DNA of 64,000 nucleotides from Mycobacterium sp. ELW1 (GTDB taxonomy: Bacteria; Actinomycetota; Actinomycetes; Mycobacteriales; Mycobacteriaceae), in contig NZ_CP032155.1 of assembly GCF_008329905.1 (NCBI RefSeq), positions 496,001 to 560,000 of the forward strand. The letters are read 5' to 3'. The position numbers were made by a program, and so were the translations under genes. Shown here piece after piece: positions 35,179 to 43,667 of this stretch (the stretch's first letter is position 1; each line of letters opens with the position of its first letter). The notes beneath the pieces are model-generated. The model was given only the letters and a program-made list of their open reading frames with translations. It was not told the origin of the DNA and did no database searches.

Positions 35179-36137
35179 GCGGGGGCCGCCTCTCCCAGGC
35201 GGATTCGCGGATCGAGCACCGCGTAGAGGATGTCCACAATGGTGTTGAACAGCACGATGAAGAAGGCACCGAACATCGTGACCGCCATCAGCGGCGGCAG
35301 ATCCAGCTTGCCGATCGCCTGGCCGGCGTAGAGGCCGACACCGTTGAGGTTGAAGACAGTTTCGGTCAGGATGGCGCCGCCGCCGACCACGGCGCCGAAG
35401 TCGAGGCCGAACAGCGTGACGATCGGGATCATCGAATTGCGCAGCACATGGCGAATACGCACCTGCCGCTCACTTATTCCCTTTGCGCGGGCAGTCCGCA
35501 CGTAGTCCTCGTTCATGACGTCGAGCATGTTTGAGCGCAACACGCGGCTGTAGAAACCTACATAGAGAACCGCCAGGGTGATCCACGGCAGTATCAGGTG
35601 GTACAACCAATTCAGCGGGTCCTCGGTCAGGGGAACATAGCTACCGGTCGGGAACAGCGGGATCTTGAAGCTGAAGTAGAACAGCAGTATTGCTGCCAGC
35701 CAGAAGACCGGCATCGAGATACCGACCAAGGACAGAATCGTCAGTGCGCGATCGGTGAAGCCACCGGCATGTACCGCGCTGAGGTAGCCGAACCAGACCG
35801 CAAGTGCCATCCACAAGACTGCAGCGCCGATGGTGAGCGACAACGTCACCGGCAATCCGTTCCAAATCTGCTGCGCCACATTCTGATTACTGGCGTAGGA
35901 GGTGAGCTCCCCGGTGAAGATCTGTTTCATCATCGTCAGGTATTGCACCGGTAGGGGCTGATCAAGGCCGAGATCGGCACTGACACGGGCGATGAGGGCG
36001 GGGTTGGCGTTCTTGCCGGCGATGCGGGCGGCCGGATCGGAGTTGGGGATGACGTTGAAGATCAAGAACACGATCACCGAGATGGCAAACAGCACGGCGA
36101 TCATGCCGATCAGCCGTCGCGCGATGAACCGGACCAT
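35175..36137 (-). CDS. dppB: oligo/dipeptide ABC transporter permease (DppB/OppB)
   Basis: The product has 320 residues with six membrane segments and the N-terminal IARRLIGMIAVLFAISVIVF helix typical of DppB. The binding-protein-dependent transport (EAA) motif is EDYVRTARAKGISERQVRIR, which contacts the ATPases. A long periplasmic loop follows the first helix. The ATG at 36137 is 3 nt after the dppC stop. Confidence 0.9.
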   Translation of the reverse strand: MVRFIARRLIGMIAVLFAISVIVFLIFNVIPNSDPAARIAGKNANPALIARVSADLGLDQPLPVQYLTMMKQIFTGELTSYASNQNVAQQIWNGLPVTLSLTIGAAVLWMALAVWFGYLSAVHAGGFTDRALTILSLVGISMPVFWLAAILLFYFSFKIPLFPTGSYVPLTEDPLNWLYHLILPWITLAVLYVGFYSRVLRSNMLDVMNEDYVRTARAKGISERQVRIRHVLRNSMIPIVTLFGLDFGAVVGGGAILTETVFNLNGVGLYAGQAIGKLDLPPLMAVTMFGAFFIVLFNTIVDILYAVLDPRIRLGEAAPA

Positions 36138-36140
36138 GGC

Positions 36141-37124
36141 CTAATGCTCCAGCCTGATTTTGGCCCGCGGGTCCAGCGCGTCGCGTAAGCCGTCGCCGAA
36201 CACATTCAGCGACAGCACGGTCAGCACGATCATCAATCCGGGAACGATCGTCAGATGCGGTGCGGTGTAGATGGTTTGATAGCCGTCGGCGATCATCGTG
36301 CCCCACGACGCGTTCGGCGGCCGTACGCCGGCGCCCAGAAACGACAGCGCCGACTCCAGCAGCATGTTGTTGGCGATGTTGAGCGTGAAGAACACGATGA
36401 TCGTGGACACGATGTTCGGCAGGAGTTCGGAAACCATGATGCGCACCGGGCCTTTCCCCTGGGCGACAGCGGCTTCCACGAATTCTTTCTCTCGCAAGGC
36501 GAGGATCTCGCCGCGAATCGGCCTGGCCATGTACGGGACGTAGACGCACCCGATGATCAGGATGGGAATCCACAACGAGTCTCCGGCGATTTGCAGCCCA
36601 CCGATACTGAGTCCGCCGAGGGCAAGGGTGGTACCCAGAGCGATACCGAGCAGCAGCACCGGAAAGGCCCACACGACGTCGAGAATTCGCGACAGGATCG
36701 AGTCGATCCAGCCCCGGTAGTAGCCGGCCAGCATGCCGACGATCACGGCCAGCAGCGTGGTGATCACAGCGGCCGCGACGCCCACATAGATCGATGTCCG
36801 GCCGCCGTACATCAGGCGGACCATCACGTCCCGGCCATTCTGGTCGGCCCCAAGGAGGTAGCGGCCGCGAAGTCCCGGCCCCAACGGAGTTCCGTCAGTC
36901 GCGACGATGTTGGTCTGTTGCCCGTCGATCAGGATCTTGTCGGTTATGTGGTTCTGGTTCGGCCCGGTGTGGGCGACATGGTCGGCCCACAGTGGTGCTG
37001 CAAGACAGAACACCACGATGAGCAAGAACAGCACGCCGAATGCCAGCGAGACTTTGTTGCGCCGCAGCCGAATCCAAGCCAAGTGCCAAGGACTGCGCCC
37101 TCGGACAGCGGTCGGAGCCACCAT
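36141..37124 (-). CDS. dppC: oligo/dipeptide ABC transporter permease (DppC/OppC)
   Basis: The product has 327 residues. The N-terminal helix (LAFGVLFLLIVVFCLAAPLW) is preceded by a basic stretch (RLRRNKVS), as in OppC/DppC. It has the LLGADQNGRDVMVRLMYGGR motif and the EAA loop EKEFVEAAVAQGKGPVRIM. Its ATG overlaps the dppA stop by one nucleotide (TAATG). It forms the membrane channel with DppB. Confidence 0.9.
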   Translation of the reverse strand: MVAPTAVRGRSPWHLAWIRLRRNKVSLAFGVLFLLIVVFCLAAPLWADHVAHTGPNQNHITDKILIDGQQTNIVATDGTPLGPGLRGRYLLGADQNGRDVMVRLMYGGRTSIYVGVAAAVITTLLAVIVGMLAGYYRGWIDSILSRILDVVWAFPVLLLGIALGTTLALGGLSIGGLQIAGDSLWIPILIIGCVYVPYMARPIRGEILALREKEFVEAAVAQGKGPVRIMVSELLPNIVSTIIVFFTLNIANNMLLESALSFLGAGVRPPNASWGTMIADGYQTIYTAPHLTIVPGLMIVLTVLSLNVFGDGLRDALDPRAKIRLEH

Positions 37125-38755
37125 TACTTGAGCGCGAACGACGTGTAGTCCTGATTGAACAGAAGATGGTGATAGGACTTGTCGAAGTCCATGCGCTCGG
37201 AAACGAAGGTGGTGTACTCCTCATTGCCGTACGGGGCCCACACCGCCTGCTCCATGTAGGCCTTGTCCAGCGCCGCGTACTGCTTCTTCACGTCGCCGGT
37301 GAGCTGCTGAGTCAGCAGCTCGTTCTGCTTGGCGTCGAGCTCCGGCAGGTTGGCCTGCGAGAAATTGTTGCTGTTCGTCGGAAGGATATTCGCGCCGTTG
37401 AGCAGAGGACGGAAGAAGTCGTCCGGATGGGGGAAGTCCTGGAACCAGTCGGCGAAGCCCGTGTCCAGATCTGGTGTCGAGGTGTTGCCGATCGTGGTGA
37501 AGTACACGTCGCCGGCGATCACCTTGAGTTGGGCATTGAACCCCAACTGGGTCAGCAGGTCGTGATAGTACTCGCCGATCCGCTTGCGATCCGGCTCGTC
37601 ATCGGTCCAGACGGTGATGTCTTTGTCTGTTGGATTCGCCTCGGCCAGAAGCTGTTTGGCCTTGTCCAGATTCGGGCCGGGATACAGCTTGTATTCCTCG
37701 TACCCGGGCATGCCGGGCGGAAGGATCTGCTGGGTCGGGTGGAGCCGGCCGCCGAACACCCGGTTGAGCGCCTCGGGATCGATAGCGTAGTTGATGGCCT
37801 GACGGACCTTGAGATCGTTGAACGGAGCCTTCTGGGTGTTCATCCAGAAGTAGTACGTGTTGATCGAATTCTCGAGGCGGAATCGGCTGCTGTACTTCGC
37901 CTTGACCTCGGGTAGGCGGTCGGCGTCGGGCGGGTCGGTCATGAAGTCGATCTGATTCTGTTCGACGCCGGTGACCTGTGACGAGTTGTTCTTGTTCTGG
38001 GTGACGGTGATCTTGTCGACCTGTGCGTCGGCGACCTCGCTGGCACCGGCGTCCTTGACGGTCTTAAACTGCGGATTGCGTTCCATCGTCAGGGTATTCG
38101 GCGCATCGACCTTGGTGATCACGAACGGGCCGCTGGCGGGCGGCGGGTTGTTGGTGACGTCCTTGTCCAGCGTCGTGGTCGGGGGTACCGGCGCGGCGAA
38201 CATCAAGGCCAGGACGCTGTTGAACGTCCCGTTGGGCTTGTCCAGTTGGATGGTGATGTCACCGCTGTTGTCGTCGGCGGTGATACCGCTGATGGTGTCC
38301 GCTTTACCGTCCGCGAAATCCTTTGCGCCGACGATACCTTCGTAGAACACCGAGCCACCGGAGTCCGCTTTGAACAGGCGCTTGACGGCGTAGGTGAAGT
38401 CAGAAGCCTTGATGGGGGTGCCGTCGGAGTACTTCATGTTCGGTCGCAGGGTCAGTTTGTAGGTCTTGCCGTCCGGCGAGATCTGCGGCATGTCCTTGGC
38501 CAAGCCGGGGACGATATCAGTTCCCGCATCGCCCTTTTGGTGCTTGTACGTCAAGAGTGGGGTGTAGACGTTCCACAATACTTCCCATCCCTCCAGCGTG
38601 TACGACAGCTGCGGGTCCACATAATCCGGGAACGAGGTCATGGAGACGTTGATGTCTCCGCCTTGACTGCCGCCGCCCTTACCGCCGCAGGCCGCGACGC
38701 CGAATGCAGCCACTGCCGCCACACTTCCGATGACGATGACGTTGCGTAGCTTCAT
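37124..38755 (-). CDS. dppA: peptide-binding lipoprotein of the ABC importer (DppA/OppA)
   Basis: The product has 543 residues of the SBP_bac_5 family. The lipoprotein signal peptide ends in GVAACGG with the lipidated Cys at residue 23. The mature protein has family segments such as LRPNMKYSDGTPIKASDFTY and VRQAINYAIDPEALNRVFGG. It captures peptides (or a related small ligand) outside the membrane and passes them to DppB/C. An AAGGGAG ribosome-binding site precedes ATG 38755. The operon order A-C-B-D-F with 1-4 nt overlaps indicates a single transcript. True ligand class is not readable. Confidence 0.9.
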   Translation of the reverse strand: MKLRNVIVIGSVAAVAAFGVAACGGKGGGSQGGDINVSMTSFPDYVDPQLSYTLEGWEVLWNVYTPLLTYKHQKGDAGTDIVPGLAKDMPQISPDGKTYKLTLRPNMKYSDGTPIKASDFTYAVKRLFKADSGGSVFYEGIVGAKDFADGKADTISGITADDNSGDITIQLDKPNGTFNSVLALMFAAPVPPTTTLDKDVTNNPPPASGPFVITKVDAPNTLTMERNPQFKTVKDAGASEVADAQVDKITVTQNKNNSSQVTGVEQNQIDFMTDPPDADRLPEVKAKYSSRFRLENSINTYYFWMNTQKAPFNDLKVRQAINYAIDPEALNRVFGGRLHPTQQILPPGMPGYEEYKLYPGPNLDKAKQLLAEANPTDKDITVWTDDEPDRKRIGEYYHDLLTQLGFNAQLKVIAGDVYFTTIGNTSTPDLDTGFADWFQDFPHPDDFFRPLLNGANILPTNSNNFSQANLPELDAKQNELLTQQLTGDVKKQYAALDKAYMEQAVWAPYGNEEYTTFVSERMDFDKSYHHLLFNQDYTSFALK

Positions 38756-38783
38756 ATCGCTCCCTTGATCAACAGCAACCGGA

Positions 38784-38808
38784 CAGAGTCGAGTGATAGG
38801 AGACTCTG
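38784..38808 (-). promoter_or_regulatory. inverted repeat upstream of the peptide importer operon
   Basis: CAGAGTC (38784-38790) and GACTCTG (38802-38808) form a perfect 7-bp inverted repeat with an 11-nt spacer, 29 nt upstream of dppA. A regulator-binding role is inferred from position. A second repeat, GACCGC/GCGGTC, lies at 38843-38868. The remainder of the 279-bp spacer to 39034 has no convincing gene. Confidence 0.4.
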
Positions 38809-39034
38809 CCGCAACTCTTAGATCTTGGGGGCAGAACGGCGCGACCGCATCCGGAGAAAAGCGCGGTCACGAGGGTAGGAAACGCTCGCGTTACCGGTTC
38901 GGTCGTTGCTGAAGGGACGCCATGGCGTACCTGGTTTCTTGCACCACGCCGAGCAAGCCGTAGTGGGAGCGGGTGTCTGGGTTAGTTGTCAAGCCGCGCT
39001 AGCGATTTGCGGATCCCCGGACAGCCCGCTCCGA

Positions 39035-40486
39035 TCACACGGTTTGTAATCCCGAGTGGCCGGGCACGTGCAGGTAGCCATTCGGGTCGGCCTCGTCCCA
39101 CACTGCGGCGTAGATCTGCACCTTGAGCGCCTGCGCCGCCACTTCGACATTGAGCAGGTCGGCCAACTGGTCGTAGCCGTAGTACAGGATCGACAGCGCC
39201 GTAGTCGCCAGCAGCACATCGTTGATCGCGCTCTGCGCGGTGTCCCGGTGGCCGAGGGCGGCCTGGTACAGGGCGGGCAGCAGCTTGGCGATCGGCACTG
39301 CGGCGCTCAGGCCGGGCACCATCTGCGAGATACGCCAGCTGGCTTCGTAGAGCTCACGCACGACGGGCCGCGCCTCAACGGGAAATGCTGCGACCAAACC
39401 CTTTTCGGTGTTGTACACCGCGGTCGGCATCCCGTAGGGCTTCGGGTCAGTGGCCGGGAACGGGTTGACCACATCCGGCAGCTGGATGTCGGGCAGGGTG
39501 ATGTCGCTGGCCGACGGAGTCACCGCAGCGGCGAGCGTGGCCGTCGCCTCCGGGGTCACCTGGTCCGGCGGCGGGGTCGTGGTCGACAGCGGCAAGCCGG
39601 ACTCACCGCGGATGTGCAGCAACGCAAACGGATCGAACAGGTTCCACAGCGAGCCAATGAACCAGGACTGCAACTGCAGGGCAGGCGCTTCCAGGTTGAG
39701 GACGTCGGCGATCTCGTTGTAGCCGTAGTACAACACCGCGATCGGGTGGATCGTGACGATCAGGTTGTTGATGACGCGCTGGGCGGCAGCCTTATCGCCG
39801 GCGAGAGCGTCGGGCAGCTCGGTGATGATGTTGGTGACCGGAACGATGATGTTGACCCACGGGATCATTTGGGTCAGGCGGTAACCGAGCTCGAATCCTT
39901 CGCGGGCGACTGCCTTTACCGGGTTGGGGAACACGGCCATGAAGGACTGCTCGAGAGTCCAGATCGGGCCGGGCATGTCCTGCGGTGCCGGCTCGGGCGG
40001 CATCCAGCGGAACGGGTTCCAGAACGCCGTCGCGGGGGTAGCGGCCGCGGTCGGCGTTGCGGCAGCGGTCGGCGTGACAGCTGCATCCGCCGTGGTCGTT
40101 TCAGTGGTCACGGTGGCCGCGGCCGGTCGGGGCGCGGCATGTCCGGTGCCCTTGAACAGGCCCTCGAGCTTCGCGACCTGGGCGGCCTCGAACGCGGCGG
40201 CCGTGGTCTTCGCGCTGGTCGCCGTCGGGGTGACTGCGGAGTCGGAAGCGGCTGCGCTGCTGACCTTGTCGGCGGGCTTCGACACCGCCTTGGTGCGCTT
40301 GGTGGTGCCCGTCGCGGACTTCTTCGGCCCGGCGTTGGGCTTGGCCGAATCTGACGCGCTCGATGATGAGTCCGATTTGCCGGTATCAGCGCTTGCTACG
40401 CCTTGGCTTGCTGCGGCAACAGCCGCGCCCACCCCGACCGCAACCGCGAGTCCGCCAACGTACCCGACGTATTTGTTTGACCCCAT
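39035..40486 (-). CDS. exported protein with two tandem homologous domains
   Basis: The product has 483 residues with a signal peptide (GLAVAVGVGAAVAAASQGVA, cleavage near SADTGKS). An Ala/Lys/Ser/Thr-rich linker runs to ~residue 200. Two ~125-residue domains follow that are clearly homologous: each has an ...AxFP...V..E...R..QM(I/V)P... segment, an LYYGY(N/D)(E/Q)(I/L)ADVLN-type segment, and ends in LH(I/V)xGxSGL. A Pro/Thr-rich spacer joins them. The domain is unknown to me. ATG 40486 was chosen because GAAGGG lies 8 nt upstream and the signal peptide starts at once. It acts outside the membrane, possibly in the cell wall. Confidence 0.72.
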   Translation of the reverse strand: MGSNKYVGYVGGLAVAVGVGAAVAAASQGVASADTGKSDSSSSASDSAKPNAGPKKSATGTTKRTKAVSKPADKVSSAAASDSAVTPTATSAKTTAAAFEAAQVAKLEGLFKGTGHAAPRPAAATVTTETTTADAAVTPTAAATPTAAATPATAFWNPFRWMPPEPAPQDMPGPIWTLEQSFMAVFPNPVKAVAREGFELGYRLTQMIPWVNIIVPVTNIITELPDALAGDKAAAQRVINNLIVTIHPIAVLYYGYNEIADVLNLEAPALQLQSWFIGSLWNLFDPFALLHIRGESGLPLSTTTPPPDQVTPEATATLAAAVTPSASDITLPDIQLPDVVNPFPATDPKPYGMPTAVYNTEKGLVAAFPVEARPVVRELYEASWRISQMVPGLSAAVPIAKLLPALYQAALGHRDTAQSAINDVLLATTALSILYYGYDQLADLLNVEVAAQALKVQIYAAVWDEADPNGYLHVPGHSGLQTV

Positions 40487-40513
40487 TTGCTGACCCTTCG
40501 TTAGCTCTAGGGC

Positions 40514-40519
40514 ATCGTA
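40514..40519 (-). promoter_or_regulatory. candidate -10 element of the duplicated-domain protein gene
   Basis: Read on the minus strand, TACGAT lies 28 nt upstream of ATG 40486 and fits the TANNNT consensus. No strong -35 hexamer is seen. Confidence 0.4.
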
Positions 40520-40735
40520 GAGGAGCGGGCAGGTCAGGGCCACCCCAAACGGTAAACGGCGCGGTTCCGAATGCTTGCCCTCGCTCAACGCCAGGGTTAC
40601 CCAGCCGCGTCACAGAAAGGCCCCGCGAGCGGGCCGTCGGAGCAGAATCCGAGGTCATCGCATGTTTGCGCGGCCGACCCGGTGTGGCGGCGGTCTTGTC
40701 GAAATCAACTGTCAAAAATTAGCGGCGCCGTAAGG

Positions 40736-40818
40736 GTGTCGTCGGCGTGGCGACACGCGCTTGCGCCCGGGGTGGACATCGACACCCAAGAGGGTGTCGA
40801 TGGTTGTTGGCCGTGTCG
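40736..40818. repeat. cluster of GTGTCG/CGACAC hexamers with a perfect 10-bp palindromic hairpin
   Basis: Within 83 bp there are five GTGTCG or CGACAC sites, starting at 40736, 40751, 40780, 40794 and 40813. The middle pair lies within a perfect inverted repeat, ATCGACACCC (40778-40787) and GGGTGTCGAT (40792-40801), with a 4-nt loop. The cluster sits in a 435-bp gene-free spacer between the divergent duplicated-domain protein and the GH16 gene. It is either an array of regulator sites or a structured element; the rest of the spacer shows nothing clear. Confidence 0.6.
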
Positions 40819-40921
40819 TTTATGCAGGTCAATCGCCCGTTCACCGTGAGTTCGGCGAGACGGAGTAGAACAGACGGCCCCGGTTACGAGGCCGGCGAGG
40901 ATTCCAATCTATGGTTTAGCC

Positions 40922-41755
40922 GTGCCAGAAATTGATCGTCGTAGCCTGATGCTCATGGCGGGGTTCGGCGCGGTCGCCGCCGCGCTGCCGATGCCCGTGG
41001 CAGGGGCCACGCCCACCCGCCCGCAAGCACCGGCGCCGAACGCCACGGCTCCCGCGTATCTCTTCCACGACGAGTTCGACGGACCGGCCGGCTCAGCCCC
41101 GGATCCCTCCAAGTGGCGCATCGCGAAGGCCCGCGAAACCATCAAGAACCCGGTGTTCTGGGATCGGCCCGAGAACATGGGCCAGTACCGTGACGATCGA
41201 CAGCACGTCTTCGTGGACGGCAATTCCAACCTGGTGATCCGTGCGACCCGCGACAACAACAAGTACGTCAGCGGCAAGGTGATGGGTAACTGGTGGGGCG
41301 GAATCGGCACCACCTGGGAAGCCCGCATCAAGTTCAACTGCTTGACCGCGGGCTGCTGGCCGGCCTGGTGGCTGATGAACGATCACCCCGAAGTCGGTGG
41401 CGAGGTGGACCTCGCCGAGTGGTACGGCAACGGCGAATGGCCCTCGGGGACAACCGTTCACGCGCGCCTGGACGGAACATCCTTCGCCACCCAGCCGACG
41501 CCGATCGACGGAAACTGGCATACCTGGCGAGTCACATGGAACGACTCCGGAATGTATTTCTGGAAGGACTACGTCGACGGCGCCGAACCGTACTTCACGG
41601 TTCCGGCCAACTCCATCGACGACTGGCCGTTCAACTTCCCCGACTATCGGATGTTCCCGGTGCTGAACCTTGCGGTCAGCGGCTCGGGCGGTGGCGATCC
41701 GCGGCCCGGCACCTATCCCGCGGACATGCTCGTGGACTACGTGCGGGTGTGGTGA
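40922..41755 (+). CDS. exported GH16 family beta-glucanase-like protein (Rv0315-like)
   Basis: The product has 277 residues. The N-terminus has a Tat-type signal (DRRSLMLMAGFGAVAAALPM), cleaved near AGATP. The GH16 catalytic motif ExDxxE is present: GGEVDLAEWYG with Glu161, Asp163 and Glu166. Surrounding Trp-rich strands (CWPAWWLMND, WHTWRVTW) fit the lectin-like fold. These enzymes cleave beta-1,3 or beta-1,3-1,4 glucans outside the cell. The gene pairs with the convergent lipoprotein 7 nt away, as I remember Rv0315 and Rv0314c. Confidence 0.87.
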   Translation: MPEIDRRSLMLMAGFGAVAAALPMPVAGATPTRPQAPAPNATAPAYLFHDEFDGPAGSAPDPSKWRIAKARETIKNPVFWDRPENMGQYRDDRQHVFVDGNSNLVIRATRDNNKYVSGKVMGNWWGGIGTTWEARIKFNCLTAGCWPAWWLMNDHPEVGGEVDLAEWYGNGEWPSGTTVHARLDGTSFATQPTPIDGNWHTWRVTWNDSGMYFWKDYVDGAEPYFTVPANSIDDWPFNFPDYRMFPVLNLAVSGSGGGDPRPGTYPADMLVDYVRVW

Positions 41756-41762
41756 CACCCGC

Positions 41763-42419
41763 CTAGAACTTGCCGGCGAACACCACGGCGAATCCGTCGA
41801 GGATGGCCTGCTTGTCGGCAAGGTAGGTCTCGTTGTAGGGCTGACTGGACATCGTCGATACGCTCGCCACGTACATCCGGCTGCCGAACTCGCCCGCGAC
41901 GGCGCGCAACGTGATGAGACCGGGCCGATGGTTGCGGCGGTTATACGACACTGTGACGCTGGGGTGCCCGCATAGGATTCCGGGCGACTTCGACACGAAT
42001 TCTGCTTCAAATAACCGGAGTTCGTAGTCAAGAGCTTCTTCCGCGGTGCGGGCCTTGCCGGTGAAGTCATCCAGAGCGACGAGGGCTACCGGCGAGAATT
42101 GTGCGATGGTGTCGCGATGTTCCTTGTCGATCATCGCGAGTCGGATGGGAGCTCCCGGGTCGCCGAATCGTGCAGGCGTCCAACTCGGCGGCCTCGGGAC
42201 GGCCATCGATGGCTCATCCAACCGGGTCCTCAGCGTCAGCAGTGGGTAGCCGCTGTACGCGCATCCGGATGCCATCGGTGCCGACACGGAGGCGTTGGGG
42301 GCGTGTGCCTTTGACTCCTGCCCGGCGACAAACCTCTCGCATCCAGTGCTAGCGGCAACGATCACCACCGACGTACCCAGCACCAGCGCCCGTGAAGCGG
42401 GCTTGCGAAGCGCGGGCAT
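41763..42419 (-). CDS. lipoprotein of LpqN-like type (Rv0314c-like)
   Basis: The product has 218 residues. The signal peptide reads LVLGTSVVIVAASTGCERF, with the lipidated Cys at residue 27. The mature part has the LpqN/LpqT layout: P-rich region, PPSWTPARF, FSPVALVALDDFTGKA, and GHPSVTVSYNRR. It would be anchored to the outer face of the membrane. Its function is unknown; a GGGG ribosome-binding site precedes ATG 42419. Family assignment is from overall pattern rather than a specific motif. Confidence 0.7.
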   Translation of the reverse strand: MPALRKPASRALVLGTSVVIVAASTGCERFVAGQESKAHAPNASVSAPMASGCAYSGYPLLTLRTRLDEPSMAVPRPPSWTPARFGDPGAPIRLAMIDKEHRDTIAQFSPVALVALDDFTGKARTAEEALDYELRLFEAEFVSKSPGILCGHPSVTVSYNRRNHRPGLITLRAVAGEFGSRMYVASVSTMSSQPYNETYLADKQAILDGFAVVFAGKF

Positions 42420-42442
42420 TGCTGCCCCCTTCGATAGGTGGG

Positions 42443-43543
42443 CTAGCTCATGCCGGCCGCGATCACCTCGTCGACCTCGGTCGCACGGGCCGCCATTTCG
42501 GCGTGCGCCTTGTCCAGCGACTCGGCCTGATCCTCGTCGGCTTTCATCAAGGCCTCGATGTTGAGGTCAGCCATATCGTGAACGCCCATGTCCCGGAAGG
42601 CTTTTTGCACCTTGTCACCCCACAACCCGATGTCCTTGACAATCGGCACGATGCGGCTGAACAGGTGCGAGCGGAACTGGATCATCAGCGGCGAATGATC
42701 AACCCACTCGGCGCACTCCTTGACGTTGAGACCCAGCCGCTCCATGACCTCCTCGCCGCGGAACCGGTCACGCATCAGGTAGCAGGCATCCACGACGAAC
42801 TCCTCACGATCGTCGCGCTCGGCCGTGGTCAACTCGGAGTAGTAGTCCTTCAACGAGATTCGGCCGAAGGCAACGTGGCGGGCCTCGTCCTGCATGACAT
42901 ACGCGAGCAACTGCTTGGCCAGCGAGCCCTCCGGCGCCAGGTCGCGCTGCACCCCGAACGCTGCGAGTGCCAGACCTTCGATGAGGACCTGCATCCCCAG
43001 GTACGGCATATCCCAGCGTGAGTCACTGAGGGTGTCTGCCAGCAGAGCGGAAAGGTTGGAGTTGATCGGGTAGACCAGACCGATCTTCTCCTGCAGGAAT
43101 CGTGAGAACGCTTCGACGTGCCGGGCCTCGTCCATGGTTTGAGTGGCGGCGTAGAACTTGGCGTCCAGATCCGGGACGACCTCGACGATCTTGGCCGCAC
43201 ACACCATCGCCCCCTGCTCCCCGTGCAGGAACTGCGAGAAGTTCCAGGCCTGGTTGTGCTGGCGCATCTCGGCGCGGCGCTTCTCGTCCGCTGACTCCCA
43301 CGCCGGGCTGCCGAACAGCGGATGGAACTCGTCGGGCATCCCGACCGGGTTCATCGGGTCGACGTCCAGGCTCCAGTCGATGCGCGACTGCGCATCCCAC
43401 TGCTTGTCCTTGCCCTTCTGATACAGCGACAGAAGTCGGGACCGTCCCTCGTCGTATTCCCAGGTGAAGCGGGCGTCGCCGGCGCTGGGGACCTCCCATG
43501 AGTAGGGGTCGGGAACCTGGGTGTACTTGTCTTTAGTGGTCAC
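42443..43543 (-). CDS. diiron ferritin-like protein, AurF/ribonucleotide-reductase-R2-like
   Basis: The product has 366 residues. A full set of diiron ligands is seen: Glu109 (HGEQG), Glu139 and His142 (DEARH), Glu189 (IEG), Glu220 and His223 (DEARH). This is the ferritin-like carboxylate-bridged fold of N-oxygenases, desaturases and R2-like oxidases. The C-terminus is a charged coil (DEDQAESLDKAHAEMAARAT). The start is GTG at 43543 with a moderate GG-rich ribosome-binding site. No signal peptide. The substrate is unknown; oxygen-dependent oxidation is the family role. Confidence 0.8.
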   Translation of the reverse strand: MTTKDKYTQVPDPYSWEVPSAGDARFTWEYDEGRSRLLSLYQKGKDKQWDAQSRIDWSLDVDPMNPVGMPDEFHPLFGSPAWESADEKRRAEMRQHNQAWNFSQFLHGEQGAMVCAAKIVEVVPDLDAKFYAATQTMDEARHVEAFSRFLQEKIGLVYPINSNLSALLADTLSDSRWDMPYLGMQVLIEGLALAAFGVQRDLAPEGSLAKQLLAYVMQDEARHVAFGRISLKDYYSELTTAERDDREEFVVDACYLMRDRFRGEEVMERLGLNVKECAEWVDHSPLMIQFRSHLFSRIVPIVKDIGLWGDKVQKAFRDMGVHDMADLNIEALMKADEDQAESLDKAHAEMAARATEVDEVIAAGMS

Positions 43544-43639
43544 GAGCTGTCGCCTTTCGCCCCGGTCTTATGACTTGAATCACACAGTGCGCCCGGTTCG
43601 GCGGCCTCGTCAAGCGACATCGCCTGATCAGCGAAATTG

Positions 43640-43655
43640 AAGTAGGCGACTACTT
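43640..43655 (-). promoter_or_regulatory. palindrome in the ferritin-like gene upstream region
   Basis: AAGTAG and CTACTT flank GCGA, a perfect 6-bp inverted repeat. It lies 97 nt upstream of the diiron gene and just after the lipoprotein stop, so it could be an operator or a weak terminator. Confidence 0.35.
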
Positions 43656-43667
43656 AATGCGCGGCCG

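Noticed and set aside
40386..40715. A possible 109-aa minus-strand gene upstream of the duplicated-domain protein
   Set aside because: No ribosome-binding site and no domain-like sequence; it runs into the signal-peptide region of the real gene in another frame.
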